Shown: positions 27,755 through 35,359 of the stretch, piece by piece | How positions within the stretch are numbered: position 1 is the first letter of the stretch | Layout of the letters: each line of letters opens with the position of its first letter | Source: Desulfovibrio sp. | Lineage (GTDB): Bacteria; Desulfobacterota; Desulfovibrionia; Desulfovibrionales; Desulfovibrionaceae | Direction of reading: 5' to 3' | Assembly (NCBI GenBank): GCA_022839785.1 | Contig: JALHJW010000001.1 | Location: forward strand, 248,001-312,000 | DNA: 64,000 bases | Notes under the pieces: model-generated | Database searches by the model: none | What the model saw: only the letters and a program-made list of their open reading frames with translations | Told to the model about the DNA's origin: nothing | Program-made: the position numbers and the translations under genes

Positions 27755-28054
27755 CTAAAGTTCGTCCAGCCAGTTGTCCAGCCACTCCCGGGCGGCGGCG
27801 GTCATCTGACTGATGGTGATGCCCCGGGCGGGAATGGTGTCGGCATAGGCGTACACGGGCCAAGTCTCGTCGCCCGAGCCGGTGTAGTCCTGCCATCTGG
27901 TGTACAACGCGAAATCCTCGTGATCCTCCCAGACCACGACCACGCCACGCTCGGGCAGGCTGACCAGGATCGGCCCCCGAAGCGCCAGTTCGTCCAGGGT
28001 GAATCCGAAGAACGTCCCCACGCTCGCGGCCTGCTGCACCTGGATCGTCTGCAT
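27755..28054 (-). CDS. Hypothetical protein, 99 residues
   Basis: The gene is not recognised. From the ATG at 28054, preceded by GGAGGGG, it encodes an acidic soluble protein of 99 residues rich in aromatic residues (WEDHEDFALYTRWQDYTG, DETWPVYAY) and ending in REWLDNWLDEL. There is no signal peptide, membrane segment or cysteine. The third-position G/C bias and strong ribosome-binding site support it as real. It is divergent from hemW; the 170-bp gap holds an A/T-tract inverted repeat. Confidence 0.7.
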   Translation of the reverse strand: MQTIQVQQAASVGTFFGFTLDELALRGPILVSLPERGVVVVWEDHEDFALYTRWQDYTGSGDETWPVYAYADTIPARGITISQMTAAAREWLDNWLDEL

Positions 28055-28146
28055 CGCAACCCCTCCGTGTAATCGGACCATTCCAGGAGGAAGAGGCCTG
28101 CATAGGCCTTTTCCTATTTATCCGCTTAGCCCCCGGGATGGCTCGT

Positions 28147-28192
28147 GGCAAGGATTTTTTTCCCGCGCCAGAAAAAAAATCAGACCCTTGCC
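28147..28192. repeat. Inverted repeat with T7 and A8 tracts between divergent genes
   Basis: GGCAAGG (28147-28153) and CCTTGCC (28186-28192) enclose ATTTTTTT (28154-28161) and AAAAAAAAT (28172-28180), so much of the element can fold into one stem with a small internal loop. Outer GGATGG (28136-28141) and CCATCC (28191-28196) are an overlapping alternative pairing. It stands between the hypothetical gene at 27755-28054 and hemW, and could be regulatory or a small dispersed repeat. Confidence 0.5.
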
Positions 28193-28224
28193 ATCCGCTC
28201 TCCGGCCGGACACAATGCCGATCC

Positions 28225-29358
28225 ATGCTGCTCTACATCCACGTCCCCTTCTGCCGCAGAAAATGCAGCTACTGCGCCTTCTACTCCAAGGTCCCGGAAG
28301 GCGACGACATGGGACTGTGGGAACGCGCCCTGACCGCCGAGGCCGAAACGCTCTCCAGGCGCCACGGTAGGCCCCGCGTGGAGACGGTGTACATGGGCGG
28401 CGGCACGCCCAGCCTGCTGCCCGCCTGGCTCATGGAGCGCGTGGCGGGGCTGCTGCGCCGCTGCTTCGACATCGCTCCGGGCGCGGAGTTCAGCATCGAG
28501 GCCAATCCCGACTCCGTGGACTCCTGGGGGCTGCGCGACCTGCTCTCCCTCGGCGTCAACCGTCTCTCCCTCGGGGTGCAGAGCCTGGACGACAACGACC
28601 TGAAGGTGCTGGGACGGCCGCACACCGCCTCCCAGGCCCTGTCCGCCTTCGAGGCGGCGCGCATGGCGGGCTTCCGCAACATCAGCCTGGACCTGATGTG
28701 GGGCCTGCCGGGGCAGCGCGTGGCCACCTGGCTGCGGCAACTGCGCATGGTCACGCGCGACCTCAGGCCCGAGCACGTCTCCTGCTACGCCCTGACCCGC
28801 GAGCCGGGCGCTCCCCTGGCCGAACGCCTGGACAGCGGCGAGCTGACCCTGCCGGACGAGAACGAGCAGTCCCGCATCTTCGTCTATGGGGCCGAACATC
28901 TGGAGGCGCACGGCTACCTGCACTACGAGATATCCAACTTCGCGCGCATGGGCTTTCACTGCCGCCACAACACGGGCTACTGGGAAGGCCGCGACTACCT
29001 CGGGCTCGGTCCCTCGGCCGTGTCCACCGTGGCCGGGCGGCGCTGGGAGAACCCGCGCGACCTCGCCGCCTGGGCCGAAGAGGCCCTGGCCGGACGCGCC
29101 GGCGAGACGGCCGAGGAACTCTCCCCCGCCACCCGGGCGCGGGAGATGGTCATGCTCTCCCTGCGCACCTCGCGCGGCCTCTCCTACAAGGCCTACCGCG
29201 CCCTGACCGGCAGGAACTTCGCCGAGCAGCACGCCACGCTCCTGAAGGGCCTGCGGCAGCACGGGCTGGTGCGCATGACGCGCGACGGCGTGCGCCTCTC
29301 GCGCGGCGGCATGCTGGTCTCCAACCTGATCCTCGAACGTCTCATGGGCGAGGCCTGA
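28225..29358 (+). CDS. hemW: HemW-type radical SAM protein (haem chaperone)
   Basis: The 377-residue protein has the radical SAM cluster motif CRRKCSYC after YIHVPF, the GGGTPSLLP SAM-binding segment, SIEANPDS, GVNRLSLGVQSLDD and ISLDLMWGLPGQ, all typical of HemW, formerly called oxygen-independent coproporphyrinogen III oxidase-like. HemW inserts haem into target proteins rather than oxidising coproporphyrinogen; the CxxxCxxC without a fourth Cys fits HemW rather than HemN. The ATG at 28225 gives the family N-terminus, though no clear ribosome-binding site precedes it and the frame is open about 29 codons upstream. Confidence 0.9.
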   Translation: MLLYIHVPFCRRKCSYCAFYSKVPEGDDMGLWERALTAEAETLSRRHGRPRVETVYMGGGTPSLLPAWLMERVAGLLRRCFDIAPGAEFSIEANPDSVDSWGLRDLLSLGVNRLSLGVQSLDDNDLKVLGRPHTASQALSAFEAARMAGFRNISLDLMWGLPGQRVATWLRQLRMVTRDLRPEHVSCYALTREPGAPLAERLDSGELTLPDENEQSRIFVYGAEHLEAHGYLHYEISNFARMGFHCRHNTGYWEGRDYLGLGPSAVSTVAGRRWENPRDLAAWAEEALAGRAGETAEELSPATRAREMVMLSLRTSRGLSYKAYRALTGRNFAEQHATLLKGLRQHGLVRMTRDGVRLSRGGMLVSNLILERLMGEA

Positions 29359-29473
29359 ACGCCCCGGCCCGCGCGGCGAAAAAACCTGGTGAGGCGGACG
29401 GCGAAAGCGGGTATCGTTCCTGCGGCGGACGGCGATGCGCCCGACGCGGCGCACAAGGCGGAGGCAGGCGGCG

Positions 29474-30457
29474 ATGATCACGCTCTACACGGAACGCGAC
29501 GGCAGGTGGACAGGCGAGGCGGCGGACGCGGGCCGCGGCTTTCCCGCCCCGGAAGGCCCGGCCTGGATCGACCTCCTCAGCCCCAGCGAGGAGGAGAAGT
29601 GGCTGGTGGGCCGGATGCTCGGCATCGACATCCCGACCCGGGCCGAGATGCAGGAGATCGAGGTTTCCAGCCGCCTCTACCAGGAGGACGGGGCGTTTTT
29701 CATGACCGCCAACATCCTCACCCGCATCGAGCACGACCACATCGACTCCTCGGCCATCACCTTCATCCTCGCGGGACAACGCCTGGTCACGGTGCGCTAC
29801 TCCGAGCCGCGCCCCTTCCAGATCTACCCCGCCCGGCTGGTGCGCGCCGGCTCGCAGTGCAGCTCCAGCCCGGACATCCTGCTCGGCCTTCTGGAGACCA
29901 TCATCGACCGCCTGGCCGACATCCTGGAGATGAGCGGCAACGCGGTGAACGACATCTCGCGCCGGGTCTTCAGGCCGGACAGGGACAAGGGCGTGCCCGA
30001 GCCGCACCTGCAGGAGCTGCTCCTCGACATCGGCATCGAGGGCGACCACGCCTCCAAGATACGGGAATCGCTGGTCAGCATCTCGCGCATGGCCATGTTC
30101 CTGACCCAGGCGGTGAGCGGCTACACCACCTGCGCGGACTTCCGCGAACGGCTGCTCTCGCTCTCCCGCGACGTGACCTCCCTGGCCGACCACGCCACCT
30201 TCCTGGCCAACAAGATCACCTTCCTGCTCGACGCCACCCTGGGCATGCTGAGCATCGCCCAGAACAACATCATCAAGATCTTCTCCGTGGCCGCCGTGGT
30301 CTTTCTGCCGCCCACGCTCATCGCCAGCATCTACGGCATGAACTTCCTGCACATGCCCGAGCTGACCCACGAATACGGCTACCCCCTGGCCATCGGGCTG
30401 ATGATCGTCTCGGCGATCCTGCCCTACGTCTACTTCAAGCGGAAGAAGTGGCTCTGA
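29474..30457 (+). CDS. corA: CorA-family divalent cation transporter
   Basis: The 327-residue protein is a CorA-type Mg2+/Co2+ channel: a long cytoplasmic N-terminal domain, a coiled stalk helix, and two C-terminal membrane segments with a YGMNF selectivity motif in IASIYGMNFLHMPEL, followed by a basic KRKKW tail. The ATG at 29474 follows GGAGG; upstream in-frame codons encode an Arg-rich stretch unlike the family. It stands alone, 115 bp after hemW. Confidence 0.92.
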   Translation: MITLYTERDGRWTGEAADAGRGFPAPEGPAWIDLLSPSEEEKWLVGRMLGIDIPTRAEMQEIEVSSRLYQEDGAFFMTANILTRIEHDHIDSSAITFILAGQRLVTVRYSEPRPFQIYPARLVRAGSQCSSSPDILLGLLETIIDRLADILEMSGNAVNDISRRVFRPDRDKGVPEPHLQELLLDIGIEGDHASKIRESLVSISRMAMFLTQAVSGYTTCADFRERLLSLSRDVTSLADHATFLANKITFLLDATLGMLSIAQNNIIKIFSVAAVVFLPPTLIASIYGMNFLHMPELTHEYGYPLAIGLMIVSAILPYVYFKRKKWL

Positions 30458-30570
30458 TCCGGCGCGGGGGACCGTGTGACGCTTTGGCGGCGCGCCATGG
30501 CGCGTCTTGCCTTCATCCCGCCTTGGCTGTTATGCAATCGAGTGGACCCGAGCGGTCCAAGGAGCGAACC

Positions 30571-30873
30571 ATGAAAAAGACCCTGCTGATCCTGGCGCTG
30601 CTTGCCCTGGCCGCCCCCGCGGCCGCCCTGGCGGACGGCTTCTGCCCCAGCTACGGCATGGGCTGCTACAGGCAGCCCAAGGCGAACCCCACGTTCTTTC
30701 TGCTGTCCTTCGGGGAGAAGAGCGGCGACTACATGGGCTCCATCCGTCTGAACCAGGGGCAGTGCGGCCTCCTGTGCTGCTCGCCCTGCGAGGACGCCAA
30801 GCGGGACACGGACTGGGACGCGCAGTGCAACCAGCGCTTCGCCGAGTGCGAAGGCCGCTGCACGGCCGAGTAG
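30571..30873 (+). CDS. Small cysteine-rich exported protein
   Basis: A 100-residue precursor starts at ATG 30571 with AAGGAG just upstream. A clear signal peptide (MKKTLLILALLALAAPAAA, cleavage near ALA-DG) leads to a mature protein of about 79 residues with nine or ten cysteines (CPSYGMGC, CGLLCCSPC, CNQRFAECEGRC). Such spacing suggests disulfides or metal/Fe-S binding outside the cytoplasm. No family is recognised. The C-terminal C-x3-RxxxC-x3-C pattern is reminiscent of the Cys-rich protein at 59921. A weak promoter (TTGCCT, 18 bp, TATGCA) may lie at 30507-30536. Confidence 0.8.
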   Translation: MKKTLLILALLALAAPAAALADGFCPSYGMGCYRQPKANPTFFLLSFGEKSGDYMGSIRLNQGQCGLLCCSPCEDAKRDTDWDAQCNQRFAECEGRCTAE

Positions 30874-30902
30874 CCGCCCCGCCGCCCATGCCTCCTTCCG
30901 CC

Positions 30903-31703
30903 ATGGAACGCCGCCTGCTCCTGGTCGACGCCGGGAACACCAACGTCAAGTTCGGCCTGGCCGGACAGGCGGGGGAGATCGCGTGCTATTCCCTGCCCAC
31001 GGCGCACCTCGCCACGGCCGACGCCCTCGGCCTGTGCGTGGACGGCCTGTGCCGCCACGCGGGCGTCGAGACGGCGGCGGTGGAGGCCTGGGTGGTCTCC
31101 TCTGTGGTGCCCCGGCTGCATCCGCTCCTGCGCACCGCGGCCCGGCGCTACGGGCGATGCGAGGCCCTCTTCGTCCCGGACGACATCCCCCTGCCTTTGG
31201 AGAACCGCTACCAGCGCCCGGCCGAGGTCGGCGCGGACCGCCTGGTGGCGGCCTTCGCGACGACGCGCCTCTTTCCGGCGCACGGCCAGCTGGTTATCGA
31301 CTTCGGCACCGCCACCACCTTCGACTGCGTGGCGCGCGGGGCCTACCTGGGCGGCCTGATCTGCCCGGGCCTGCTCTCCTCGGCCCAGGCCCTGGCGGGC
31401 GGCACGGCAAAGCTGCCCCAGGCCGACTTCCACGTGGAAGGCGACGAGGCGGACGTGGGCACGTCCACGGCCAAAAGCCTGAACCACGGTCTGGTCTTCG
31501 GCTTCGCGGCCATGGTCGAGGGGCTGGCCGCGCGCCTGCTGCCCAAGCTTCCCGCGGGCGCGCCCGTGGTGGCCACGGGCGGCTTCGCCGAGATCGTGGC
31601 CCGCGTCTGCCCGGCCATCGGCCACGTGCGGCCCGACCTCCTCATGGAGGGGCTGCGGCTGGCATATCTCGATAATCCGTCGTACACAGCGAAAACACCC
31701 TAA
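30903..31703 (+). CDS. coaX: Type III pantothenate kinase
   Basis: CoaX phosphorylates pantothenate in the first step of coenzyme A synthesis and needs a monovalent cation. The 266-residue protein has the ASKHA phosphate loop LLLVDAGNTNVKFGL, the pantothenate-binding ENRYQRPAEVGADR, the catalytic region VIDFGTATTFDCV and GGLICPGL, and ATGGFAE near the C-terminus. ATG at 30903 directly precedes the conserved start; another in-frame ATG lies 15 bp upstream (30888). Neither has a good ribosome-binding site. Followed by eno after 24 bp. Confidence 0.94.
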   Translation: MERRLLLVDAGNTNVKFGLAGQAGEIACYSLPTAHLATADALGLCVDGLCRHAGVETAAVEAWVVSSVVPRLHPLLRTAARRYGRCEALFVPDDIPLPLENRYQRPAEVGADRLVAAFATTRLFPAHGQLVIDFGTATTFDCVARGAYLGGLICPGLLSSAQALAGGTAKLPQADFHVEGDEADVGTSTAKSLNHGLVFGFAAMVEGLAARLLPKLPAGAPVVATGGFAEIVARVCPAIGHVRPDLLMEGLRLAYLDNPSYTAKTP

Positions 31704-31727
31704 ACAACATACGCCAAGGAGCACGAA

Positions 31728-33032
31728 ATGAGCGCCATCATGTCCGTCTGGGCCCGCGAAATCCTGGATTCGCGCGGCAATCCCACCCTGGAGGTCGAAG
31801 TCACCCTGGATTCGGGTCACAGCGGCACGGCGGCGGTGCCCTCTGGCGCGTCCACCGGCTCGCGCGAGGCCCTGGAACTGCGCGACGGCGACAAGACCCG
31901 GTACCAGGGCAAGGGCGTGACCCAGGCGGTGGCCAACGTCATGGACGTCATCGCCGAAGAGGTCATCGGCATGGAGGCCCTGAACCAGACCGCCCTGGAC
32001 AACACCCTCATCGAGCTGGACGGCACGGAGAACAAGTCCAAGCTGGGCGCCAACGCCATCCTCGGCGTGTCCATGGCCACCGCCCGCGCCGCCGCCAGCT
32101 TCCTCGGCCTGCCCCTGTACCGCTACCTGGGCGGCGTGAACTCCAAGGTCCTGCCCGTGCCGCTGATGAACATCATCAACGGCGGCGCGCACGCGCCCAA
32201 CAACCTGGACATCCAGGAGTTCATGATCATGCCGCTGGGTGCCGAAACCTTCGCCGAGGCCCTGCGCATGGGATCGGAGACCTTCCACGCCCTGAAGAAG
32301 ATCCTGGCCAAGGACAAGCACGTCACCTCCGTGGGTGACGAAGGCGGCTTCGCGCCCAACCTCAAGTCCCACTCCGAGGCCCTGGAGTACATCGTGCGCG
32401 CCATCGGCGAGGCGGGCTACGAGCCGGGCCGCCAGATCTCCCTGGCCATGGACGCCGCGGCCTCCGAGTTCTTCAAGGACGGCCGCTACAACCTCAAGGG
32501 CGAGAAGAAGATCTTCACCGCGGCCGAACTGACCGACTTCTACAAGGACCTGTGCACCCGCTTCCCCATCATCTCCATCGAGGACGGCCTGGCCGAGTCC
32601 GACTGGGAGGGCTGGGCGCACCACACCGAGGAACTGGGCGGCCACATCCAGATCGTGGGCGACGACATCTTCGTGACCAACCCCGCGATCCTGGCCGAGG
32701 GCATCGAGAACGGCATCTGCAACTCGATCCTCATCAAGCTGAACCAGATCGGCACCGTGACCGAGACCCTGGACACCATCGAGATCGCCAAGGAGGCGGC
32801 CTACACCACGGTGATCTCGCACCGCTCGGGCGAGACCGAGGACAGTTTCATCGCCGACCTGGCCGTGGCCGTGAACTCCGGCCAGATCAAGTCCGGCTCG
32901 CTCTGCCGCTCCGACCGCCTGGCCAAGTACAACCAGCTCCTGCGCATCGAGGAGAACCTGGAGGACGAGGGCATCTACTACGGCCCGTCCATGGCCTCGC
33001 AGTGGTACGAGGACGGCGAGGACGAGGAGTAG
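31728..33032 (+). CDS. eno: Enolase
   Basis: Glycolytic enolase converts 2-phosphoglycerate to phosphoenolpyruvate with Mg2+. The 434-residue protein has the usual motifs: ILDSRGNPTLEVEV, AVPSGASTGSREALELRDGD, the catalytic region SVGDEGGFAPNL, SIEDGLAESDWEGW, the enolase signature LIKLNQIGTVTETL with catalytic Lys, and SHRSGETED. Length is normal. AAGGAGC precedes the ATG and a strong terminator follows at 33062. In the secreted-protein/coaX/eno segment it may be read from coaX or its own promoter. Confidence 0.98.
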   Translation: MSAIMSVWAREILDSRGNPTLEVEVTLDSGHSGTAAVPSGASTGSREALELRDGDKTRYQGKGVTQAVANVMDVIAEEVIGMEALNQTALDNTLIELDGTENKSKLGANAILGVSMATARAAASFLGLPLYRYLGGVNSKVLPVPLMNIINGGAHAPNNLDIQEFMIMPLGAETFAEALRMGSETFHALKKILAKDKHVTSVGDEGGFAPNLKSHSEALEYIVRAIGEAGYEPGRQISLAMDAAASEFFKDGRYNLKGEKKIFTAAELTDFYKDLCTRFPIISIEDGLAESDWEGWAHHTEELGGHIQIVGDDIFVTNPAILAEGIENGICNSILIKLNQIGTVTETLDTIEIAKEAAYTTVISHRSGETEDSFIADLAVAVNSGQIKSGSLCRSDRLAKYNQLLRIEENLEDEGIYYGPSMASQWYEDGEDEE

Positions 33033-33061
33033 GCGGCCGCCGCAAAAGCGTGCGCATCCCG

Positions 33062-33094
33062 GGCGCGGCCGGAGACGGCCGCGCCTTTTTCTTT
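33062..33094 (+). terminator. Rho-independent terminator after eno
   Basis: A perfect 10-bp stem (GGCGCGGCCG at 33062-33071, CGGCCGCGCC at 33076-33085) with a GAGA tetraloop is followed by TTTTTCTTT. It lies 30 bp after the eno stop. Confidence 0.95.
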
Positions 33095-33161
33095 CGGTTA
33101 TGCCTTGACGAACCCCGCCTTCTCACTGAAAACGGGCCTGTTTCCACGCACCCGGCCCCGA

Positions 33162-33263
33162 GAAGCGGCGACAAAATGTTTTGGAGGGATGGAGGGGAGG
33201 GGGCGGGGAGGCAGGGAAACTTTTTCAAAAGCTTTCCTGCCTCCCCTCCCCGCATCTTCGCTC
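33162..33263 (+). repeat. Dispersed hairpin repeat, copy 1 (eno-folD gap)
   Basis: The element begins with GAAGCGGCGACAAAATG and TTTGGAGGG, then has a long imperfect stem-loop (arms about 33200-33224 and 33227-33251, GGGGAGGCAGG paired with CCTGCCTCCCC plus an inner A/T-rich stem), and ends CGCATCTTCG. The copy at 37054-37161 has the same flanks and layout but different arm sequence. It fills most of the gap between eno and folD and ends about 35 bp before the folD ATG, so it is in or near the folD leader. Confidence 0.7.
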
Positions 33264-33299
33264 CCTTCCCTCCCCTCTCCCACCCCCAAGGAGGCTGCG

Positions 33300-34160
33300 A
33301 TGATACTTCTGGACGGCAAGGCCACGGCGGCGGCGATCCGGGCGGAACTGAAGGACGAGGTCGCGGCGCTGCGCGCCGCGCACGGCCGCGCGCCGGGCCT
33401 GGCCGTGGTCCTGGTGGGCGAGGACCCTGCCTCGCAGGTCTACGTGCGGATGAAGGTGAAGGCCTGCGAGGAGACCGGCATCGTCTCGCGCAAGATCACG
33501 CCGCCCGCCGACATCCGCCAGGAGGACCTGGAGGCCCTGATCCGCGAGCTGGACGCCGACTCGGACGTGGACGGCATCCTGGTGCAGCTCCCGCTGCCGC
33601 TGGGGCTGGAGAGCCAGAGCATCCTCGACCTCATCGACCCGTGCAAGGACGTGGACGGCTTCCATCCGGTGAACGTGGGCCGCCTCTCGGCCGGGCTGCC
33701 CGGCTTCAAGCCCTGCACGCCCGCGGGCTGCATCGAGCTGCTGCGCCGCTACAACCTGTCCACCAGGGGAAAGAAGGCCGTGGTCGTGGGCCGCTCCAAC
33801 ATCGTGGGCAAGCCGCTGGCCTCCCTGCTCATGCTGTCCGGCGACTACGGCGACGCCACGGTCACGGTCTGCCACTCGCGCACGAGGAATCTGGCCGACG
33901 AGGTCAGACAGGCCGACTTCGTCTTCGCGGCCATCGGGCGACCCCGGTTCATCACCGCGGACATGGTCAAGGACGGCGCGGTGGTGGTGGACGTGGGCAT
34001 CAACCGCACCGAGACCGGACTGGTGGGCGACTGCGACTTCGAGGGCATGAAGGACAAGGTGGCGGCCATCACGCCCGTGCCCGGCGGCATCGGCCCCATG
34101 ACCATCGCCCTGCTCATGCGCAACACGGTGCAGGCGTTTCGCGCGCACATGGAAAAGTAA
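33300..34160 (+). CDS. folD: Bifunctional methylenetetrahydrofolate dehydrogenase/cyclohydrolase
   Basis: FolD interconverts methylene-, methenyl- and formyl-tetrahydrofolate for one-carbon metabolism. The 286-residue protein shows YVRMKVKACEETGI with the catalytic Lys, DVDGILVQLPLP, PCTPAGCIELL, the NADP-binding GRSNIVGKP and the C-terminal TPVPGGIGPMTIALL. ATG at 33300 follows a strong AAGGAGG; the frame is open upstream through the hairpin repeat, but this start matches the family N-terminus MILLDGK. Confidence 0.96.
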   Translation: MILLDGKATAAAIRAELKDEVAALRAAHGRAPGLAVVLVGEDPASQVYVRMKVKACEETGIVSRKITPPADIRQEDLEALIRELDADSDVDGILVQLPLPLGLESQSILDLIDPCKDVDGFHPVNVGRLSAGLPGFKPCTPAGCIELLRRYNLSTRGKKAVVVGRSNIVGKPLASLLMLSGDYGDATVTVCHSRTRNLADEVRQADFVFAAIGRPRFITADMVKDGAVVVDVGINRTETGLVGDCDFEGMKDKVAAITPVPGGIGPMTIALLMRNTVQAFRAHMEK

Positions 34161-34301
34161 CGCGGCCGCGCTTGGCGCTCCGCCCCTGTGTGTGGTAGGA
34201 AGCGTGCAGTCCGGGCCGTCTTTCGCGGCCGGACGCGGCACAGGGCCGCGCACGAACGGCCAAGCGCCCCCGCGCGCCATGACGCGGGGATCGGACAGGC
34301 G

Positions 34302-34646
34302 ATGAGCATCCAACTGGACGTGTCGGAACAAAACGGCTGCCTCGTGGTCACGCCCCGGGCGACGGACCTGCGCTTCGACGTGAGCAACGAGTTCAAGCAG
34401 GCCATCATCGACCTCATCGAGGAGCGGCCGGGCCATCTCGTGCTGGACATCTCCGGGATCGAGTTCGTGGACTCCACGGCGCTCTCGGCCTTCATCGCGG
34501 CCAAGTCGCGCCTGGCGGCCAAGGGCCGCTCCCTGGCGCTGTGCGGCCAGTCCAAGGCCGTCATCGGCGTGCTGCACCTAACCGCGCTGGATTCCTTCCT
34601 CAACCTGCACCCGGACCTGGACGCCGCCCTCGCCGCCCTGGCCTGA
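34302..34646 (+). CDS. STAS-domain anti-sigma factor antagonist-like protein
   Basis: The 114-residue protein is a single STAS domain. The conserved core VLDISGIEFVDSTALSAFIAAKSRL contains the Ser that is phosphorylated by HPK-like kinases in SpoIIAA/RsbV proteins. Such proteins control anti-sigma factors or are scaffolds in other switches. No partner kinase or sigma factor is adjacent. The ATG at 34302 has only a weak ACAGG upstream; the frame is open 38 codons further but with non-family sequence. Confidence 0.88.
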   Translation: MSIQLDVSEQNGCLVVTPRATDLRFDVSNEFKQAIIDLIEERPGHLVLDISGIEFVDSTALSAFIAAKSRLAAKGRSLALCGQSKAVIGVLHLTALDSFLNLHPDLDAALAALA

Positions 34647-34668
34647 ACGCCCCGGCCGCCCTCCCCGC

Positions 34669-35262
34669 TCAGACGAACAACGCCCAGACCGTGGCCCCCA
34701 CCATCAGCCCGGCCGCGCCCACGTTGCAGGCCTGCAGCACCCGGCCGCGCCCGAGCATCCCGAGCACGGACGAGCCCGCGCCCAGCCACATGCCGTGGAA
34801 CAGAATCTGCGCCACGGTGAAGCTGAGGACGAAGACCGCCACCTGAAGCCCCAGCGGTCGCGCGGGATTGAGGAACTGCACCGCGCCCGTGAGCGACATG
34901 GCCCAGCTCTTGGGCGAGAGCGGATGCAGCACGCAACCCTCCCAGAAGCTGAAACGCCGCGGGTCCCGCGCCGCGCCGATCTGCATGTGCAGGATCTTCC
35001 AGCCCAGATACAGGATGTAGGCCGTGCCCACGGCCTTCAGCCCCGCGCCCAGCACGGGCGAGGCCGCCACCAGACGCCCCAGCCCGAACCCCGTGAGCGC
35101 GTTCAGCAGCCCCATGCCCGCCAGACAGCCGCCCAGAAACGGCAGCCCGCTACGGAACCCCGTGCTCTGGCCGATGGCCAGCAGCGTCAGGTTGCCCGGA
35201 CCGGGCGTCACCACCATCAGGATCACGAACAGCACAAACGGGATCATGGCGTCCAGCAGCAT
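34669..35262 (-). CDS. LysE-family amino-acid exporter
   Basis: A 197-residue membrane protein with about six transmembrane segments and the LysE/RhtB signature VVTPGPGNLTLLAIGQSTGFRSG near the N-terminus. The family exports amino acids such as lysine, threonine, homoserine or analogues. AGGAGGTTGC precedes the ATG. The gene is divergent from a MocR-type regulator whose promoter overlaps its own, so the regulator probably controls it. Confidence 0.9.
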   Translation of the reverse strand: MLLDAMIPFVLFVILMVVTPGPGNLTLLAIGQSTGFRSGLPFLGGCLAGMGLLNALTGFGLGRLVAASPVLGAGLKAVGTAYILYLGWKILHMQIGAARDPRRFSFWEGCVLHPLSPKSWAMSLTGAVQFLNPARPLGLQVAVFVLSFTVAQILFHGMWLGAGSSVLGMLGRGRVLQACNVGAAGLMVGATVWALFV

Positions 35263-35314
35263 GCAACCTCCTGGCGCGCAACGCGGCGCGCACCTGCTCT
35301 TGCGTTGATTGTCT

Positions 35315-35351
35315 CCTTATTCTTGACGAATTGTCCTCGTCAATGTATTCA
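35315..35351. promoter_or_regulatory. Overlapping divergent promoters inside a TTGACGA-N7-TCGTCAA palindrome
   Basis: TTGACGA (35323-35329) and TCGTCAA (35337-35343) form a 7-bp inverted repeat. The plus-strand TTGACG (35323) lies 17 bp before TATTCA (35346-35351), a promoter for mocR. The minus-strand TTGACG (35338-35343) lies 16 bp before AATAAG, a promoter for lysE. Each -35 box is part of the palindrome, so one protein or polymerase bound there should affect both genes. Elements are seen directly; regulation by the MocR product is inferred. Confidence 0.6.
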
Positions 35352-35359
35352 TTGTGGAT

